From Pseudonocardia alaniniphila (GTDB lineage Bacteria; Actinomycetota; Actinomycetes; Mycobacteriales; Pseudonocardiaceae): a stretch of 63,763 bases of DNA. The notes beneath the pieces were generated by a model. It made no database searches, had not been told where the DNA came from, and was given only the letters and a program-made list of their open reading frames with translations. How positions within the stretch are numbered: position 1 is the first letter of the stretch; each line of letters opens with the position of its first letter. Location of the stretch: positions 1 to 63,763 of the forward strand of contig NZ_JAKXMK010000048.1 in assembly GCF_022524485.1 (NCBI RefSeq), read 5' to 3'. Both the position numbers and the translations under genes were made by a program. Below, piece after piece: positions 19,901-28,577 of the stretch.

Positions 19901-20607
19901 CCCAGGCCCGGCCGGTGCCGGTGCTGACCAGCCCGGAGTGGTCGGGGAGCGAGACCGGAGGGCGCCGCTACGCGCCGTTCAGCGTCAACGTCGAGCGGCG
20001 CAAGCCATGGCACACGCTCACCGGGCGCATGCACTTCCTGCTCGACCACGAGTGGATGCAGGAGTTCGGCGAGACGCTGCCGGTCTTCCGCCAGCCCCTC
20101 GACATGCACCGGCTGTTCGGCGAGCCACGCATCGGCGACTCCGGTGGCACGTCGGTGACCGTGCGCTATCTGACGCCGCACTCCAAGTGGTCCATCCACT
20201 CCGAGTACCAGGACAACCTGTTCATGCTCTCGCTGTCCCGCGGCGGCCCGACGGTATGGCTGAGCGAGGCCGACGCGGCCGCGATCGGGGTGCGCGACAA
20301 CGACTGGGTGGAGGCGGTCAACCGCAACGGTGTGCTGGTGGCGCGCGCGATCGTCACCCATCGCCTGCCCACCGGCACGTCGTTCGTCTACCACGCGCAG
20401 GAGCGGCTGGTGAACGTGCCGCTCTCGGAGACGACCGCGCGCCGCGGAGGGATCCACAACTCACTGACCCGGATCATGCTCAAACCCACGCACCTGATCG
20501 GCGGCTACGCGCAGCTCTCCTTCGCCTTCAACTACCTCGGACCCACCGGCAACCAGCGCGACGAGGTCACGGTCGTGCGCCGCCGCGAGCAGACGGTGAG
20601 GTACTGA
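16915..20607 (+). CDS. narG: Respiratory nitrate reductase alpha subunit
   Basis: 1230 aa, the usual length for NarG. It reduces nitrate to nitrite at a molybdo-bis-MGD centre on the cytoplasmic face of the membrane. The FS0 cluster ligands are His64, Cys68, Cys72 (HGVNCTGSC) and Cys107 (RGCPRG). The molybdenum-ligand aspartate lies in SFYDWYADLP near residue 233. The C-terminal molydopterin dinucleotide-binding domain includes LTGRMHFLLDHEWMQEFGE. No twin-arginine signal is present, as expected for NarG. GGGGAGG precedes ATG 16915. It is the first gene of narGHJI. Confidence 0.97.
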   Translation: MAVRGDDREATDGPVVDALLRTGRFFTRRSVSDDLRAVYHEGGRDGDVFYRDRWSHDKVVRSTHGVNCTGSCSWKVYVKDGIITWESQETDYPSVGPDSPEYEPRGCPRGAAFSWYTYSPTRVRYPYVRGVLAEMYREAKARLGDPVAAWAEITGDPDKRRRYQRARGKGGHVRATWDEAVEIVAAAHVHTIATYGPDRIAGFSPIPAMSMVSHAVGSRFIQLIGGCMTSFYDWYADLPVASPQVFGDQTDVPESGDWWNATYLLMWGSNVPITRTPDAHWMAEARYRGQKVVVVSPDYADNTKFADTWLPAQPGTDGALAMAMGHVILTEFFVQRSVPFFTDFVSQYTDMPFLVTLDSHDGGFVPGRFLTAADLGDTSEEAAWKTVLIDSRTGEAVVPNGSLGFRHAESGIGRWNLDLAGVVPQLTAAGKDRAVEVLLPRFDALDGSGAVMHRGVPVVEVGGRLVTTVFDLMLAQYGVRREGLPGAWPAGYDDHAEPCTPAWQEPITSVPAAQAVQVAREMARNAEESQGRTMIIMGGGICQWFHGDATYRAVLALLMFTGSMGRNGGGWAHYVGQEKCRPASGWATMAMAADWQRPPRTMIGTAYWYTHTDQWRYDHYRADALASPLARGRLTGMHTMDAVALSARLGWMPSYPQFDRNPLDVADEAAAAGEEVPAHVARRLRDGSLRFAVEDPDAPENWPRCLTLWRANLLGSSAKGDEYFLRHLLGTHDNLLAEQAPPDLRPRDVRWCEETPPQGKLDLLLSLDFRMTSSTLLSDVVLPAATWYEKHDLSTTDMHPFVHAFSPAIDPPFESRTDFDAFHAIARRFSELAAARLGTRRDVVAVPLQHDTPGETAQPGGEVRDWRAGEVEAAPGRTMPGFVVVERDYAAVADKMATVGPLVERLGISTKGVTYHPDAEVADLAARGGVMPEGAGAGRPAIDTDAKMAEAILAFSATTNGRLAVAGFRELERRTGKRLADLAEGSEERRISFADTQARPVPVLTSPEWSGSETGGRRYAPFSVNVERRKPWHTLTGRMHFLLDHEWMQEFGETLPVFRQPLDMHRLFGEPRIGDSGGTSVTVRYLTPHSKWSIHSEYQDNLFMLSLSRGGPTVWLSEADAAAIGVRDNDWVEAVNRNGVLVARAIVTHRLPTGTSFVYHAQERLVNVPLSETTARRGGIHNSLTRIMLKPTHLIGGYAQLSFAFNYLGPTGNQRDEVTVVRRREQTVRY

Positions 20608-20608
20608 C

Positions 20609-22282
20609 ATGCGCGTGATGGCGCAGATGGCCATGGTCATGAACCTCGACAAGTGCATCGGGTGCCACACGTGCTCGGTCACCTGCAAGCAGGCATGGAC
20701 CAACCGCGCGGGCACCGAGTACGTCTGGTTCAACAACGTCGAGACCCGTCCCGGGCAGGGCTACCCGCGGCGGTTCGCCGACCAGGAACGCTGGCGCGGC
20801 GGCTGGGTGCGCAACCGACGTGGCCGCCTCGCGCTGCGCGCCGGGGGCCGGGTGCGCAAGCTCTTCTCGATCTTCGCCAACCCGGTACTGCCGACGATCC
20901 AGGACTACTACGAGCCCTGGACCTACGACTACGAAACCCTCACCGAGGCTCCACTCGGCGACGACTTCCCGGTCGCGCAGCCGCGCTCGTTGATCTCCGG
21001 ACAGCCGATGGCCGTGGAGTGGAGCGCGAACTGGGACGACGACCTGGGCGGTGCTCCCGAGCTCGCGCCGCTCGACCCGATCGTCCAGCGGTTGCGGCGC
21101 GAGTCCGAGGACGCCGTGAAGCTGTCCTACGAGCAGGCGTTCATGTTCTTCCTGCCCCGGATCTGCGAGCACTGCCTCAACCCGTCGTGCGTGGCGTCGT
21201 GCCCGTCAGGGGCGATGTACAAGCGCGCCGAGGACGGCATCGTGCTCGTCGACCAGGATCGCTGCCGCGGCTGGCGGATGTGCGTCACCGGCTGTCCGTA
21301 CAAGAAGGTCTACTTCAACCACCGCACGGGCAAGGCCGAGAAGTGCACCCTCTGCTATCCGCGCATCGAGGTCGGCCTGCCCACCGTGTGCAGCGAGACG
21401 TGCGTGGGGCGGCTGCGCTACCTCGGACTCGTCCTCTACGACGCCGACCGGGTCGGTGAGGCGGCATCGGTGGCCGACGAGAAGGAGCTCTACCGAGCCC
21501 AGCTCGACGTGCTCCTGGATCCGCACGATCCGCAGGTGTTCGCCGCGGCCCGCCACGACGGGATCCCCGAGGACTGGCTGGACGCGGCCCGCCGCTCGCC
21601 GGTGTACCGCCTCGCCAAGGTCTACCGGGTGGCGCTGCCCCTGCATCCGGAGTTCCGCACGATGCCGATGGTCTGGTACGTCCCGCCGCTCTCACCGGTG
21701 GTCGACCGCCTGACCGAGACCGGTCACGACGGCGAGGACGCCGGCAGCCTGTTCGGTGCCGTCGACGCGCTGCGGATACCGATCGGGTACCTGGCGGAAC
21801 TGTTCACCGCGGGCGACCCGGCACCGGTGCGCGAGGTGCTGCTCAAGCTCGCCGCGATGCGCTCGTACATGCGCGACGTCACGCTGGGCCGTGACCGCGA
21901 CGAGTCGATCGCCACGGCGGTGGGCACGACCGGCGCCGACCTCGTCGAGCTCTACCGGCTGCTCGCAATCGCCAAGTACGAGGAGCGCTACGTCATCCCC
22001 ACGGCGCACGAGGGGGATGCCCACCAGCTCGAGGAGCTCGCCTGCAGCCTCGACGCCGACGGAGGGCCCGGGATGCTCGACAGCGGCCCGTTCGGCGAGT
22101 CGTCCGGTCGACCGTCACCGGTCTCGGTCGAGACCTTCCACGCGTTGCGCGACCGGCAGACGAGCGACGCCGTGTCGCCGACCGGCGGCCACGGAGGCCG
22201 GGTGAACCTCCTGAACTGGGACGGCCGGGGCCGTCCCGACGGCCTGTTCCCACCTCGCCGTGACGGGACGGCGGGGCAATGA
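20609..22282 (+). CDS. narH: Respiratory nitrate reductase beta subunit
   Basis: 557 aa iron-sulfur subunit that relays electrons from NarI to NarG. Cys clusters: CIGCHTCSVTC near 16-26, CEHCLNPSCVASCP near 185, CRGWRMCVTGCP near 218 (the Trp in place of a Cys marks the 3Fe-4S cluster) and CTLC near 246. The C-terminal NarH extension is present. It begins one base after the narG stop and overlaps narJ by 4 bp. Confidence 0.97.
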   Translation: MRVMAQMAMVMNLDKCIGCHTCSVTCKQAWTNRAGTEYVWFNNVETRPGQGYPRRFADQERWRGGWVRNRRGRLALRAGGRVRKLFSIFANPVLPTIQDYYEPWTYDYETLTEAPLGDDFPVAQPRSLISGQPMAVEWSANWDDDLGGAPELAPLDPIVQRLRRESEDAVKLSYEQAFMFFLPRICEHCLNPSCVASCPSGAMYKRAEDGIVLVDQDRCRGWRMCVTGCPYKKVYFNHRTGKAEKCTLCYPRIEVGLPTVCSETCVGRLRYLGLVLYDADRVGEAASVADEKELYRAQLDVLLDPHDPQVFAAARHDGIPEDWLDAARRSPVYRLAKVYRVALPLHPEFRTMPMVWYVPPLSPVVDRLTETGHDGEDAGSLFGAVDALRIPIGYLAELFTAGDPAPVREVLLKLAAMRSYMRDVTLGRDRDESIATAVGTTGADLVELYRLLAIAKYEERYVIPTAHEGDAHQLEELACSLDADGGPGMLDSGPFGESSGRPSPVSVETFHALRDRQTSDAVSPTGGHGGRVNLLNWDGRGRPDGLFPPRRDGTAGQ

Positions 22283-22920
22283 GCGGCGACCGCGACAGCG
22301 CGGTGGTCCTGCAGGCGGCGTCGGTGTGCCTGCAGTACCCCAGCCACCAGGTGCGGGCCGACTTCCCCCTGGTCCGTGAGGCCCTCACCAGCATCGACGC
22401 ACCCGCCCGGACACCCCTGCTGCGCTTCCTCGACCTCGTCGCGGGCGAGACCGAGACCGACCTCGCCCGCCACTACGTCTCGATCTTCGACGAGCGCAGG
22501 CGGTGCTGCCTCTACCTGACCTGGTGGTCCGACGGCGACACCCGACGCCGCGGCGGGGCGCTGGCAGCACTGAAGGCGCGTTTCCGGGAGGCAGGCGTGG
22601 CGCTCACGGGAACCGAGCTGCCCGACTTCCTGCCCGTCGTGCTGGAGTTCGCCGCCACCACCGACCTCACCGGCGGGTTGGCGTTGCTGCAGGAACATCG
22701 CCCCGGGCTCGAACTGCTCCGGCTCGCGCTCCGCGACGCAGGCACGCCCTATGCCGAGCCCGTGGCCGCGGTGTGCGCGCTACTGCCGGGTCCGTCCCCC
22801 GAGACCGTGGCGGCGGCCAAGGAGATGGCCCGGCGGGGACCACCACGCGAGCAGGTGGGGCTGGAGCTCACGCCCTTCTCGATCGCGCCCGACACGATCA
22901 GGCAGGGAGACCGCCGATGA
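22279..22920 (+). CDS. narJ: Nitrate reductase assembly chaperone
   Basis: 213 aa, within the range for NarJ, with the family segment LARHYVSIFDERRRCCLYLTW and the helical bundle typical of TorD-like chaperones. NarJ helps insert the molybdenum cofactor into NarG and holds the NarGH complex before membrane docking. ATG 22279 overlaps the narH stop, and its stop overlaps narI. Confidence 0.93.
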   Translation: MSGDRDSAVVLQAASVCLQYPSHQVRADFPLVREALTSIDAPARTPLLRFLDLVAGETETDLARHYVSIFDERRRCCLYLTWWSDGDTRRRGGALAALKARFREAGVALTGTELPDFLPVVLEFAATTDLTGGLALLQEHRPGLELLRLALRDAGTPYAEPVAAVCALLPGPSPETVAAAKEMARRGPPREQVGLELTPFSIAPDTIRQGDRR

Positions 22921-23660
22921 CGCTGCTCGACGTGATGCTCTGGGGCGTGCTGCCGTATGTCATGGTCGTGGTGCTCGTCGGCGGGACGATCTGGCGGTAC
23001 CGCTACGACAAGTTCGGCTGGACCACCCGGTCCTCGGAGCTCTACGAGTCACGCCTCTTGCGCATCGGCAGTCCGCTGTTCCACTTCGGAATCCTCGTGG
23101 TGGTCATCGGGCACGTGATCGGCCTGCTCATCCCGCAGAGCTGGACCTCGGCGATCGGTCTCACCGAGCAGGGCTACCACGTCCAGGCCTTCGTGCTCGG
23201 TGGCATCGCCGGGATCTGCACGCTGGTCGGGCTCGGGATCCTGATCTACCGCCGCCGCACCACCGGGCCCGTCTTCCGTGCCACGACCCGCAACGACAAG
23301 CTGATGTACGTCGTGCTGGTGGCGGCCATCGTCGCCGGGCTGACGACCACCCTGCTCGGCGCGGGCGGGGGCGAGGAGCACAACTACCGGGACTCCGTCT
23401 CACCGTGGTTCCGGTCCTTGTTCGTGCTCCAACCCGACATCGAGTCGATGGCACGGTCGAGTCTCGCCTTCAAGATCCACACGCTGATCGGCATGGCACT
23501 GTTCGCGCTCTGGCCGTTCACACGCCTCGTGCACGCCTTCACCGCACCGATCGGCTACCTCTTCCGTCCCTACATCGTCTACCGCACCCGGTCCGGCGGG
23601 CGGCCGCCGCGGCGCGGGTGGGAGCAGGTCGATTCGGGCGGTCCTTCCGCCCGGCGGTGA
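22917..23660 (+). CDS. narI: Respiratory nitrate reductase gamma subunit (cytochrome b)
   Basis: 247 aa, five membrane helices. It oxidises menaquinol and passes electrons through two b haems to NarH. Likely haem histidines are in LFHFGILVVVIGHVIG (helix II) and in KIHTLIG and TRLVHAF (helix V). Length matches other NarI proteins. ATG 22917 overlaps the narJ stop. The C-terminal tail is basic and cytoplasmic. This completes the narGHJI operon; no sensor or narK follows. Confidence 0.95.
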   Translation: MTLLDVMLWGVLPYVMVVVLVGGTIWRYRYDKFGWTTRSSELYESRLLRIGSPLFHFGILVVVIGHVIGLLIPQSWTSAIGLTEQGYHVQAFVLGGIAGICTLVGLGILIYRRRTTGPVFRATTRNDKLMYVVLVAAIVAGLTTTLLGAGGGEEHNYRDSVSPWFRSLFVLQPDIESMARSSLAFKIHTLIGMALFALWPFTRLVHAFTAPIGYLFRPYIVYRTRSGGRPPRRGWEQVDSGGPSARR

Positions 23661-23701
23661 CGGCGCGGATCATCGCGGGCTCGGCCGCGCGGAGCCAACG
23701 G

Positions 23702-23707
23702 TAGAAT
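23702..23707 (+). promoter_or_regulatory. Candidate -10 element of the lysR-type gene
   Basis: TAGAAT fits TANNNT and lies 63 bp before ATG 23770. The predicted start point (about 23713-23714) falls just before the palindrome at 23716-23727, which would allow autoregulation. No convincing -35 is seen. Confidence 0.35.
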
Positions 23708-23715
23708 CACCAGTC

Positions 23716-23727
23716 TCGTCAAGACGA
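23716..23727. promoter_or_regulatory. Operator candidate upstream of lysR-type gene
   Basis: TCGTCAAGACGA is a perfect 12-bp palindrome in the leader of the LysR-type regulator gene. Its position near the predicted transcription start suits autoregulation by the encoded protein. Assignment is positional inference. Confidence 0.42.
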
Positions 23728-23769
23728 TTGTTCGGCGGTGACCCGCGACATCGAACAACGAGGAGCCGC

Positions 23770-24729
23770 ATGGACATCCGCCAGATCGAGTCCTTCGTCG
23801 CGGTGGCCGAGGAGCTCAATTTCACCCGGGCCGCCGAAATCATGTACGTGACGCAGTCCGGGCTGTCGTCGTCGATTCGTGCGCTGGAGCGCGAACTGCG
23901 CACGCAGCTGTTCGACCGGACGCCGCGAACGGTCACTCTCGCCCCCGCAGGCCACGCGTTCCTCCCGCGAGCCCGGCGCATGCTGCGTGATGCGCATGCG
24001 GCTCAACGTGAGCTCGCGGCCGGGCCGGACGAGGTCTCCGGACTGCTCGGCGTGGGCACGGAGCAGTGCCTGGGCGACCTGGTCGATCTGCCCGACCTGC
24101 TCGCCACGTTCCAGGAACGATTCCCCGGTGTCTCGGTCCGGTTCGAGCAGCTCGGCTCGCAGACACTCCTCGATCGACTGCACCACGGCGAGCTGGGCGC
24201 CGCCCTGCTGGCGCAGCCCGGCAGCTTCGTGTCGCCGCTCGCCAGGGGTGAGCTGGAGTCGTTCGAGGTGGCCCGCGACGGCTTCGAGCTGGTGATGGCC
24301 CCCACCCACGCTCTGGCGACGCGGGACGACACCGGATGGACGGATTTCGAGGAGCACGCCTTCGTCGACTTCGACACGACCTGGACGGCCCGGCGGATCG
24401 TCGACTCCGCGTTCGCCTCGCGCCGTCTCGTCCGGCGCACCGCGTTCAGCGTCAACGACGTGCACATGCTCCTCGAACTCGTGCACCGCGGGCTGGGCGT
24501 CGCGTTGATCCCGGCTTCGCTGGCCAACAAGCCGCAGGCGGACGGCCTGGTCCGGCGTCCGTTCGTCGAACCGGACCTGCAATGGGCCGTCCATTTCGTC
24601 ACCACTGCCGAGAGCGGGCCTCCGGCGCGCCTGCTCGCGAAGATGATGTTCTCGACGGAGACCATGGCCGAGATGCGCAAGGGCATCGGCGGCGCGAGCG
24701 CGGGACGGTCGTCCGCCCTCGTCGACTGA
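23770..24729 (+). CDS. LysR-family transcriptional regulator
   Basis: 319 aa from ATG 23770, with AGGAG nine bases upstream. The winged helix-turn-helix is MDIRQIESFVAVAEELNFTRAAE (written here in parts: MDIRQIESFVAVAE then ELNFTRAAE), followed by YVTQSGLSSSIRALERELRTQLFDR. A periplasmic-binding-like effector domain spans about 90-295. It is convergent with the aldo/keto reductase gene (17 bp apart), so the target is not obvious from arrangement. It follows narI by 109 bp, but link to nitrate respiration is not shown. Confidence 0.9.
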   Translation: MDIRQIESFVAVAEELNFTRAAEIMYVTQSGLSSSIRALERELRTQLFDRTPRTVTLAPAGHAFLPRARRMLRDAHAAQRELAAGPDEVSGLLGVGTEQCLGDLVDLPDLLATFQERFPGVSVRFEQLGSQTLLDRLHHGELGAALLAQPGSFVSPLARGELESFEVARDGFELVMAPTHALATRDDTGWTDFEEHAFVDFDTTWTARRIVDSAFASRRLVRRTAFSVNDVHMLLELVHRGLGVALIPASLANKPQADGLVRRPFVEPDLQWAVHFVTTAESGPPARLLAKMMFSTETMAEMRKGIGGASAGRSSALVD

Positions 24730-24746
24730 TCGGGTTCTCGGGCCGC

Positions 24747-25814
24747 TCAGGACCGAGCGATGGTGGAGGCGTACCCGTCGAGGTACGGCGCCTCGCCGCG
24801 GTCGGGACGGTCCGTGGCGAGCATCGCCCGGTGCCAGAACGGGTACTGCACGGCCGGTTGGGTGACCTCGTCGATCTGCCGCGTCTCGTCCTCGGTGAGC
24901 ACGAGGTCGACGGCTGCGAGGTCGTCGCGCAGCTGGTCCTCGTTGCGCGCACCGAACACGGCGCCCGTGATGCCCGGCCGGTTGAGCAGCCACGACAGCA
25001 CGACCTGAGGCACGGAGACCCCTCGATCCTCCGCGACGCAGACGAGCACGTCGATGATGTCGAACGCCCGCTCGCGGTCGGTGACATAGGGCTCGGGCCA
25101 ATCCGTGCCCTGCCGGGTGGTGGGCGGGACGGGCCTGCCGCGGCGCACCTTGCCGCTGAGCAGGCTCTGGCCGAGCGGGCTCCAGACGAGCGTTCCCAGG
25201 CCGCTGTCGACGGCGGCCGGGATGATCTCGTACTCGGCCTCCCGGGCCTCGGGCGTGTAGTAGACCTGCTGTGCGATGGGCGGGATGAGGTTGTGCGCGC
25301 GGGCCACCGCGGCGGTCTTCGCGACCTGCCACCCGGAGAAGTTCGACACGCCCGTGTAGCGGACCTTGCCGTCGCGGACGAGCTGGTCGAGGGTCTGCAA
25401 CGTCTCTTCCAGGGGCGTCTCGCCGTCCCACTGGTGCAGGTAGAGCAGATCGATGTGGTCGGTGCCGAGGCGACGCAGCGACGCCTCCACCGCGCGCGTG
25501 AGGTGGAAGCGCGACGATCCCGCGTCGTTCGGGCCGGCTCCGGACGGGAAACGCGCCTTGGTGGCGATGAGCACGTCGTCGCGGCGGCCCTTGAGGGACG
25601 CTCCGACGATCTCCTCGGCCTGCCCGTGGGAGTAGAGATCTGCGGTGTCGATCATGTTCACGCCGGCGTCCATCGCGATCTCGATGAGACGCTGTGCGGT
25701 GGGCTGGTCGAGACCGCCCAGCGGAGCGAATTGTTCATGACTTCCGACGTTCAGCGTGCCCAGAACGAGTCGTGAGACACGAAGTCCTGAATTCCCGATC
25801 TTTCGGTACTGCAT
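24747..25814 (-). CDS. Aldo/keto reductase
   Basis: 355 aa from ATG 25814, chosen because GGAAAGGA lies just upstream and the protein then begins MQYRKIGNSGLRVSRLVLGT. The AKR tetrad is visible: Asp and Tyr in MIDTADLYSHGQAEE, Lys in IATKARF and His in LYLHQWDGETP. The fold is a TIM barrel using NADPH. It resembles the YghZ/Tas-like and potassium-channel beta-subunit groups that act on broad carbonyl substrates. Substrate unknown. Confidence 0.9.
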   Translation of the reverse strand: MQYRKIGNSGLRVSRLVLGTLNVGSHEQFAPLGGLDQPTAQRLIEIAMDAGVNMIDTADLYSHGQAEEIVGASLKGRRDDVLIATKARFPSGAGPNDAGSSRFHLTRAVEASLRRLGTDHIDLLYLHQWDGETPLEETLQTLDQLVRDGKVRYTGVSNFSGWQVAKTAAVARAHNLIPPIAQQVYYTPEAREAEYEIIPAAVDSGLGTLVWSPLGQSLLSGKVRRGRPVPPTTRQGTDWPEPYVTDRERAFDIIDVLVCVAEDRGVSVPQVVLSWLLNRPGITGAVFGARNEDQLRDDLAAVDLVLTEDETRQIDEVTQPAVQYPFWHRAMLATDRPDRGEAPYLDGYASTIARS

Positions 25815-25932
25815 CGGTGGTCGTCCTTTCCGGCTCGCGTTCGTCTGCAACGCTATGTTTCGGGAAGTCCGAACGTCCAACAGCGTCCGGCGATGGCTGC
25901 GATGGCGGATTCGCGTGGCCCGTTCGTCGCCG

Positions 25933-27441
25933 TCAGGTGTGGAACAGCACGCTGCGGCAGGCCAGGTGCAGGGCGAGCCGCTCGTCGGGGTCGGTGAGCT
26001 CCATCCCCAGTAGCTCCTGGGCCCTGGAGATCCGGGCGGTCACGGTGTTGCGGTGGACGCCGAGCACCGCGGCGGTCTCGGTGAGTGAGGACTCCGCGTC
26101 GAGGTAGGCCGTCAGCGTGGTGAGCAGGTCGCCCGGCTGGTCACGCAGCGGTTCCAGCATCGAGCGGGCCGCCGGGAGGAACGTGTCGGTGCGGGTCCAG
26201 CCGAGCAGCAGCTGACCGAGCCCGAGCCGGTCCACGTGCACGAAGTGCCCGCTTGCCGATCGTGCTCCGGCCAGCCGGGCCGCGTCGCCTGCCTCGCCGA
26301 GGGTGCGGGCCAGCCCGGCGGCGCCGCGGTGCACGCGTCCGACCCCCATCGCGCTGGGCAGGGACGAGCGCAGCAGCCACTGCGCCCTGCGGGCGGCCGT
26401 CGCGTGGCGCTGCAGCTGCTCGGGTGGCGGTTCCTCGGGAAAGGTCGACCATGCACCCCAGCCGGAGCCCTGCTCGACGACGAACGCGCGCAGGTGTGCC
26501 GTGTGGAACGCGCGCAGCACCTCCGGGCGCGTGGTGACCGGGTCGACCGTGCCCGGGACGTCGATGCGGATCCCCACGTGCCAGCCCTCGAGCTGCCAGC
26601 CCGCGTCCAGGGCGCGCCGCCGGGTGGCCGCGTCCGGCTCGGCGGCGGTCTGGACCAGCTCCGCCAGCAGGGACATGCGCAGCCGCGCATCGCGCTCCAG
26701 GGCGAGCCGTTTCTCGGCCATGCGCTGCCCGACCGCACCGGCGGCGACAGCCAGCCCGGCGGTGACGGCCGTGAGCTCGGCCGGGATGCCCGTGGGCACC
26801 GCCGCGGCCAGGTAGCCCGAGAGCGGCCACTTCGGCCCGACGGCCCGGCGCAGCACCGTGACCGTCGACGATCCGGTGGGCGGTCCCGGCTCGGGCCCCG
26901 ATGCCACCTCGCCCCTGCCGTCGAGCAGCCACACCGGGCGGCGCCACACCCTGGCGAGCTCGGCCACGAGCTCGTCGACGCCGCCCGTGACGGAGGCGCA
27001 GGCCGTCGCGGTGCGCGTCACCAACTCGGCGACGACCTGCTCGGACTCGCGCAGGAGGCGGGTAGCGGCCAGCGCGGTCGCCAGCGGATCGCCTGCGCTG
27101 AGCACGGTGAGCCCGACGCGGTCGGCGAGCAGGCGGCTCGCCGTCCGCAGCGGTTGCGGTCCGGGCAGCATCACCGCGGCGACGTCGGCGGCGCTCGCTC
27201 GTCGCAGCAGCACGTCGAGGTGCCAGTCCTCCCGGTCGCCCGACAGTGCGACGGCGAGGAGCGCGCCGGGCGGGCCGGAGGGATCAGCGCGCAGATCGGA
27301 GATCGTTCGCACGTCGTGAACCGCGACCGAGGCTGCGGCCGAGAGCGCGTCGGCGTCACCGGCCAGCACGGACACCCCGGCCCAGTCGGGGTGGGCGAGC
27401 AGCGCGCGCAGGGGAACCGGGGGCGGGCCCGGACCCCTCAC
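25933..27441 (-). CDS. PucR/CdaR-family transcriptional regulator
   Basis: 502 aa from GTG 27441, which overlaps the DUF917 stop. A longer upstream reading is open but lies inside that gene. The C-terminal PucR helix-turn-helix is AYLDAESSLTETAAVLGVHR and NTVTARISRAQELLG. The central part is a GGDEF-like/CdaR sensor region. PucR-type proteins often control purine, allantoin or other nitrogen-compound catabolism. Being the last gene of the permease-oxoprolinase-DUF917 operon, it most likely senses that pathway's substrate and regulates the operon. Confidence 0.87.
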   Translation of the reverse strand: MRGPGPPPVPLRALLAHPDWAGVSVLAGDADALSAAASVAVHDVRTISDLRADPSGPPGALLAVALSGDREDWHLDVLLRRASAADVAAVMLPGPQPLRTASRLLADRVGLTVLSAGDPLATALAATRLLRESEQVVAELVTRTATACASVTGGVDELVAELARVWRRPVWLLDGRGEVASGPEPGPPTGSSTVTVLRRAVGPKWPLSGYLAAAVPTGIPAELTAVTAGLAVAAGAVGQRMAEKRLALERDARLRMSLLAELVQTAAEPDAATRRRALDAGWQLEGWHVGIRIDVPGTVDPVTTRPEVLRAFHTAHLRAFVVEQGSGWGAWSTFPEEPPPEQLQRHATAARRAQWLLRSSLPSAMGVGRVHRGAAGLARTLGEAGDAARLAGARSASGHFVHVDRLGLGQLLLGWTRTDTFLPAARSMLEPLRDQPGDLLTTLTAYLDAESSLTETAAVLGVHRNTVTARISRAQELLGMELTDPDERLALHLACRSVLFHT

Positions 27442-28535
27442 GCCGGGATCCCCGCCAGATCGGACGACACCGCGGCGTCCGGTAGCAGCACGGCGTCGCA
27501 GTCCAGACCGAAGGCGCGCGGGTCGACGTGCCGCAGCCGCTCGGCGTTCGCGCTCCACCACGGTGGGCCGGGCAGCACCACGGCGAGCACGTCGTCGCCG
27601 ATCCGGAGGCCGTCCACCGCGATCGGGGCGGCCGTGCGGCGATCGAGCAGGCAGATCAGGTCGGGACAGCTCGCCACCGGCTCACCGTCGAGCAGGGCGA
27701 GGAGGTACTCGTTCTCCGCCTCGATGCGCAGCACACCGCCGGCCGGCCTGTCGTCAACGACCGCGATGCCGGCCCGGCCGAACGACGCCGAGGACTGCCG
27801 GGCGATCTCCACCGTCCGTCCCGCAGCGAGCAGCCGGCCGCCCAGGGCGGCGGCGACCTCGTCCGCGGTCGGACGGGTGAGAGCCGCGTGTGCGCGCCCG
27901 AGGCACAGAGCGCGGGCGAGGGTGCCGACGCAGGCGTCGGTGCGGGCGCGTCGCGCCGGCACCGGGGCGAGCGCCCCGCCTGCCCAGCCACCGCCCTGCG
28001 CCACGACCGAGCGGGCGAGGCGTTCCAGCGCCTCCGGCCCCGCATCGTCGACCAGCACGATCTCGCCGGTGGGCTCGGCCATCGCGTAGGGCGTGACCGG
28101 GCCTCCGGCGACGGCGCGGGTGAGCTGGTCGAGGCGCGGCAGCGCGCGGCCCATCAGATCGGCGTCCACCAGCGGGAGGTCCAGCTCGCACGCGGCGGCC
28201 ACGGCCATCGCCCCGTTGAGGCCTGCGGCCTCGTAGGGCATGACCGCCGCCGGCTCCACACCTGTCCAGCGCGCGAGCGCGCGCACCGCCGTGGTGATCT
28301 CCCGGCCGCTCGGCAGCTTCTCGGTGAGCACCCGGGTGGCGCCGAGCATCCCGACGGCGACGACGGGGGCGTCACCGAGGTCGGCGGGATCGTGCAGCAC
28401 CACCGCGGCGCCGGCCAGCGCCTCGCGCAGCGCGTGCCGGAACGGCTGGGGGTCGCCGCCACCGCCCGACCCCAGGAACATCAGCCCGACGACCAAGGCG
28501 TCGACATCGCTCGCCGCGAGGCGTGCTCCGGTCAT
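27438..28535 (-). CDS. DUF917 family protein (divergent paralogue C)
   Basis: 365 aa from ATG 28535. A GTG at 28562 would add nine residues. The family glycine-rich motif is present as LGSGGGGDPQPFR near residue 21, and PLVDADLMGRALPRLDQ matches the second conserved block. It is less similar to the other two paralogues than they are to each other (they share GTGGGGDP and FPELQM). DUF917 proteins are often encoded beside hydantoinase/oxoprolinase genes, and I recall that Pfam now links the family to S-methyl-thiohydantoin desulfurase. Stop overlaps the PucR gene start. Confidence 0.82.
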   Translation of the reverse strand: MTGARLAASDVDALVVGLMFLGSGGGGDPQPFRHALREALAGAAVVLHDPADLGDAPVVAVGMLGATRVLTEKLPSGREITTAVRALARWTGVEPAAVMPYEAAGLNGAMAVAAACELDLPLVDADLMGRALPRLDQLTRAVAGGPVTPYAMAEPTGEIVLVDDAGPEALERLARSVVAQGGGWAGGALAPVPARRARTDACVGTLARALCLGRAHAALTRPTADEVAAALGGRLLAAGRTVEIARQSSASFGRAGIAVVDDRPAGGVLRIEAENEYLLALLDGEPVASCPDLICLLDRRTAAPIAVDGLRIGDDVLAVVLPGPPWWSANAERLRHVDPRAFGLDCDAVLLPDAAVSSDLAGIPA

Positions 28536-28577
28536 CACTGCATCGTCGCAAGCGGGTGTCACGAACGGGTGAAGCGC

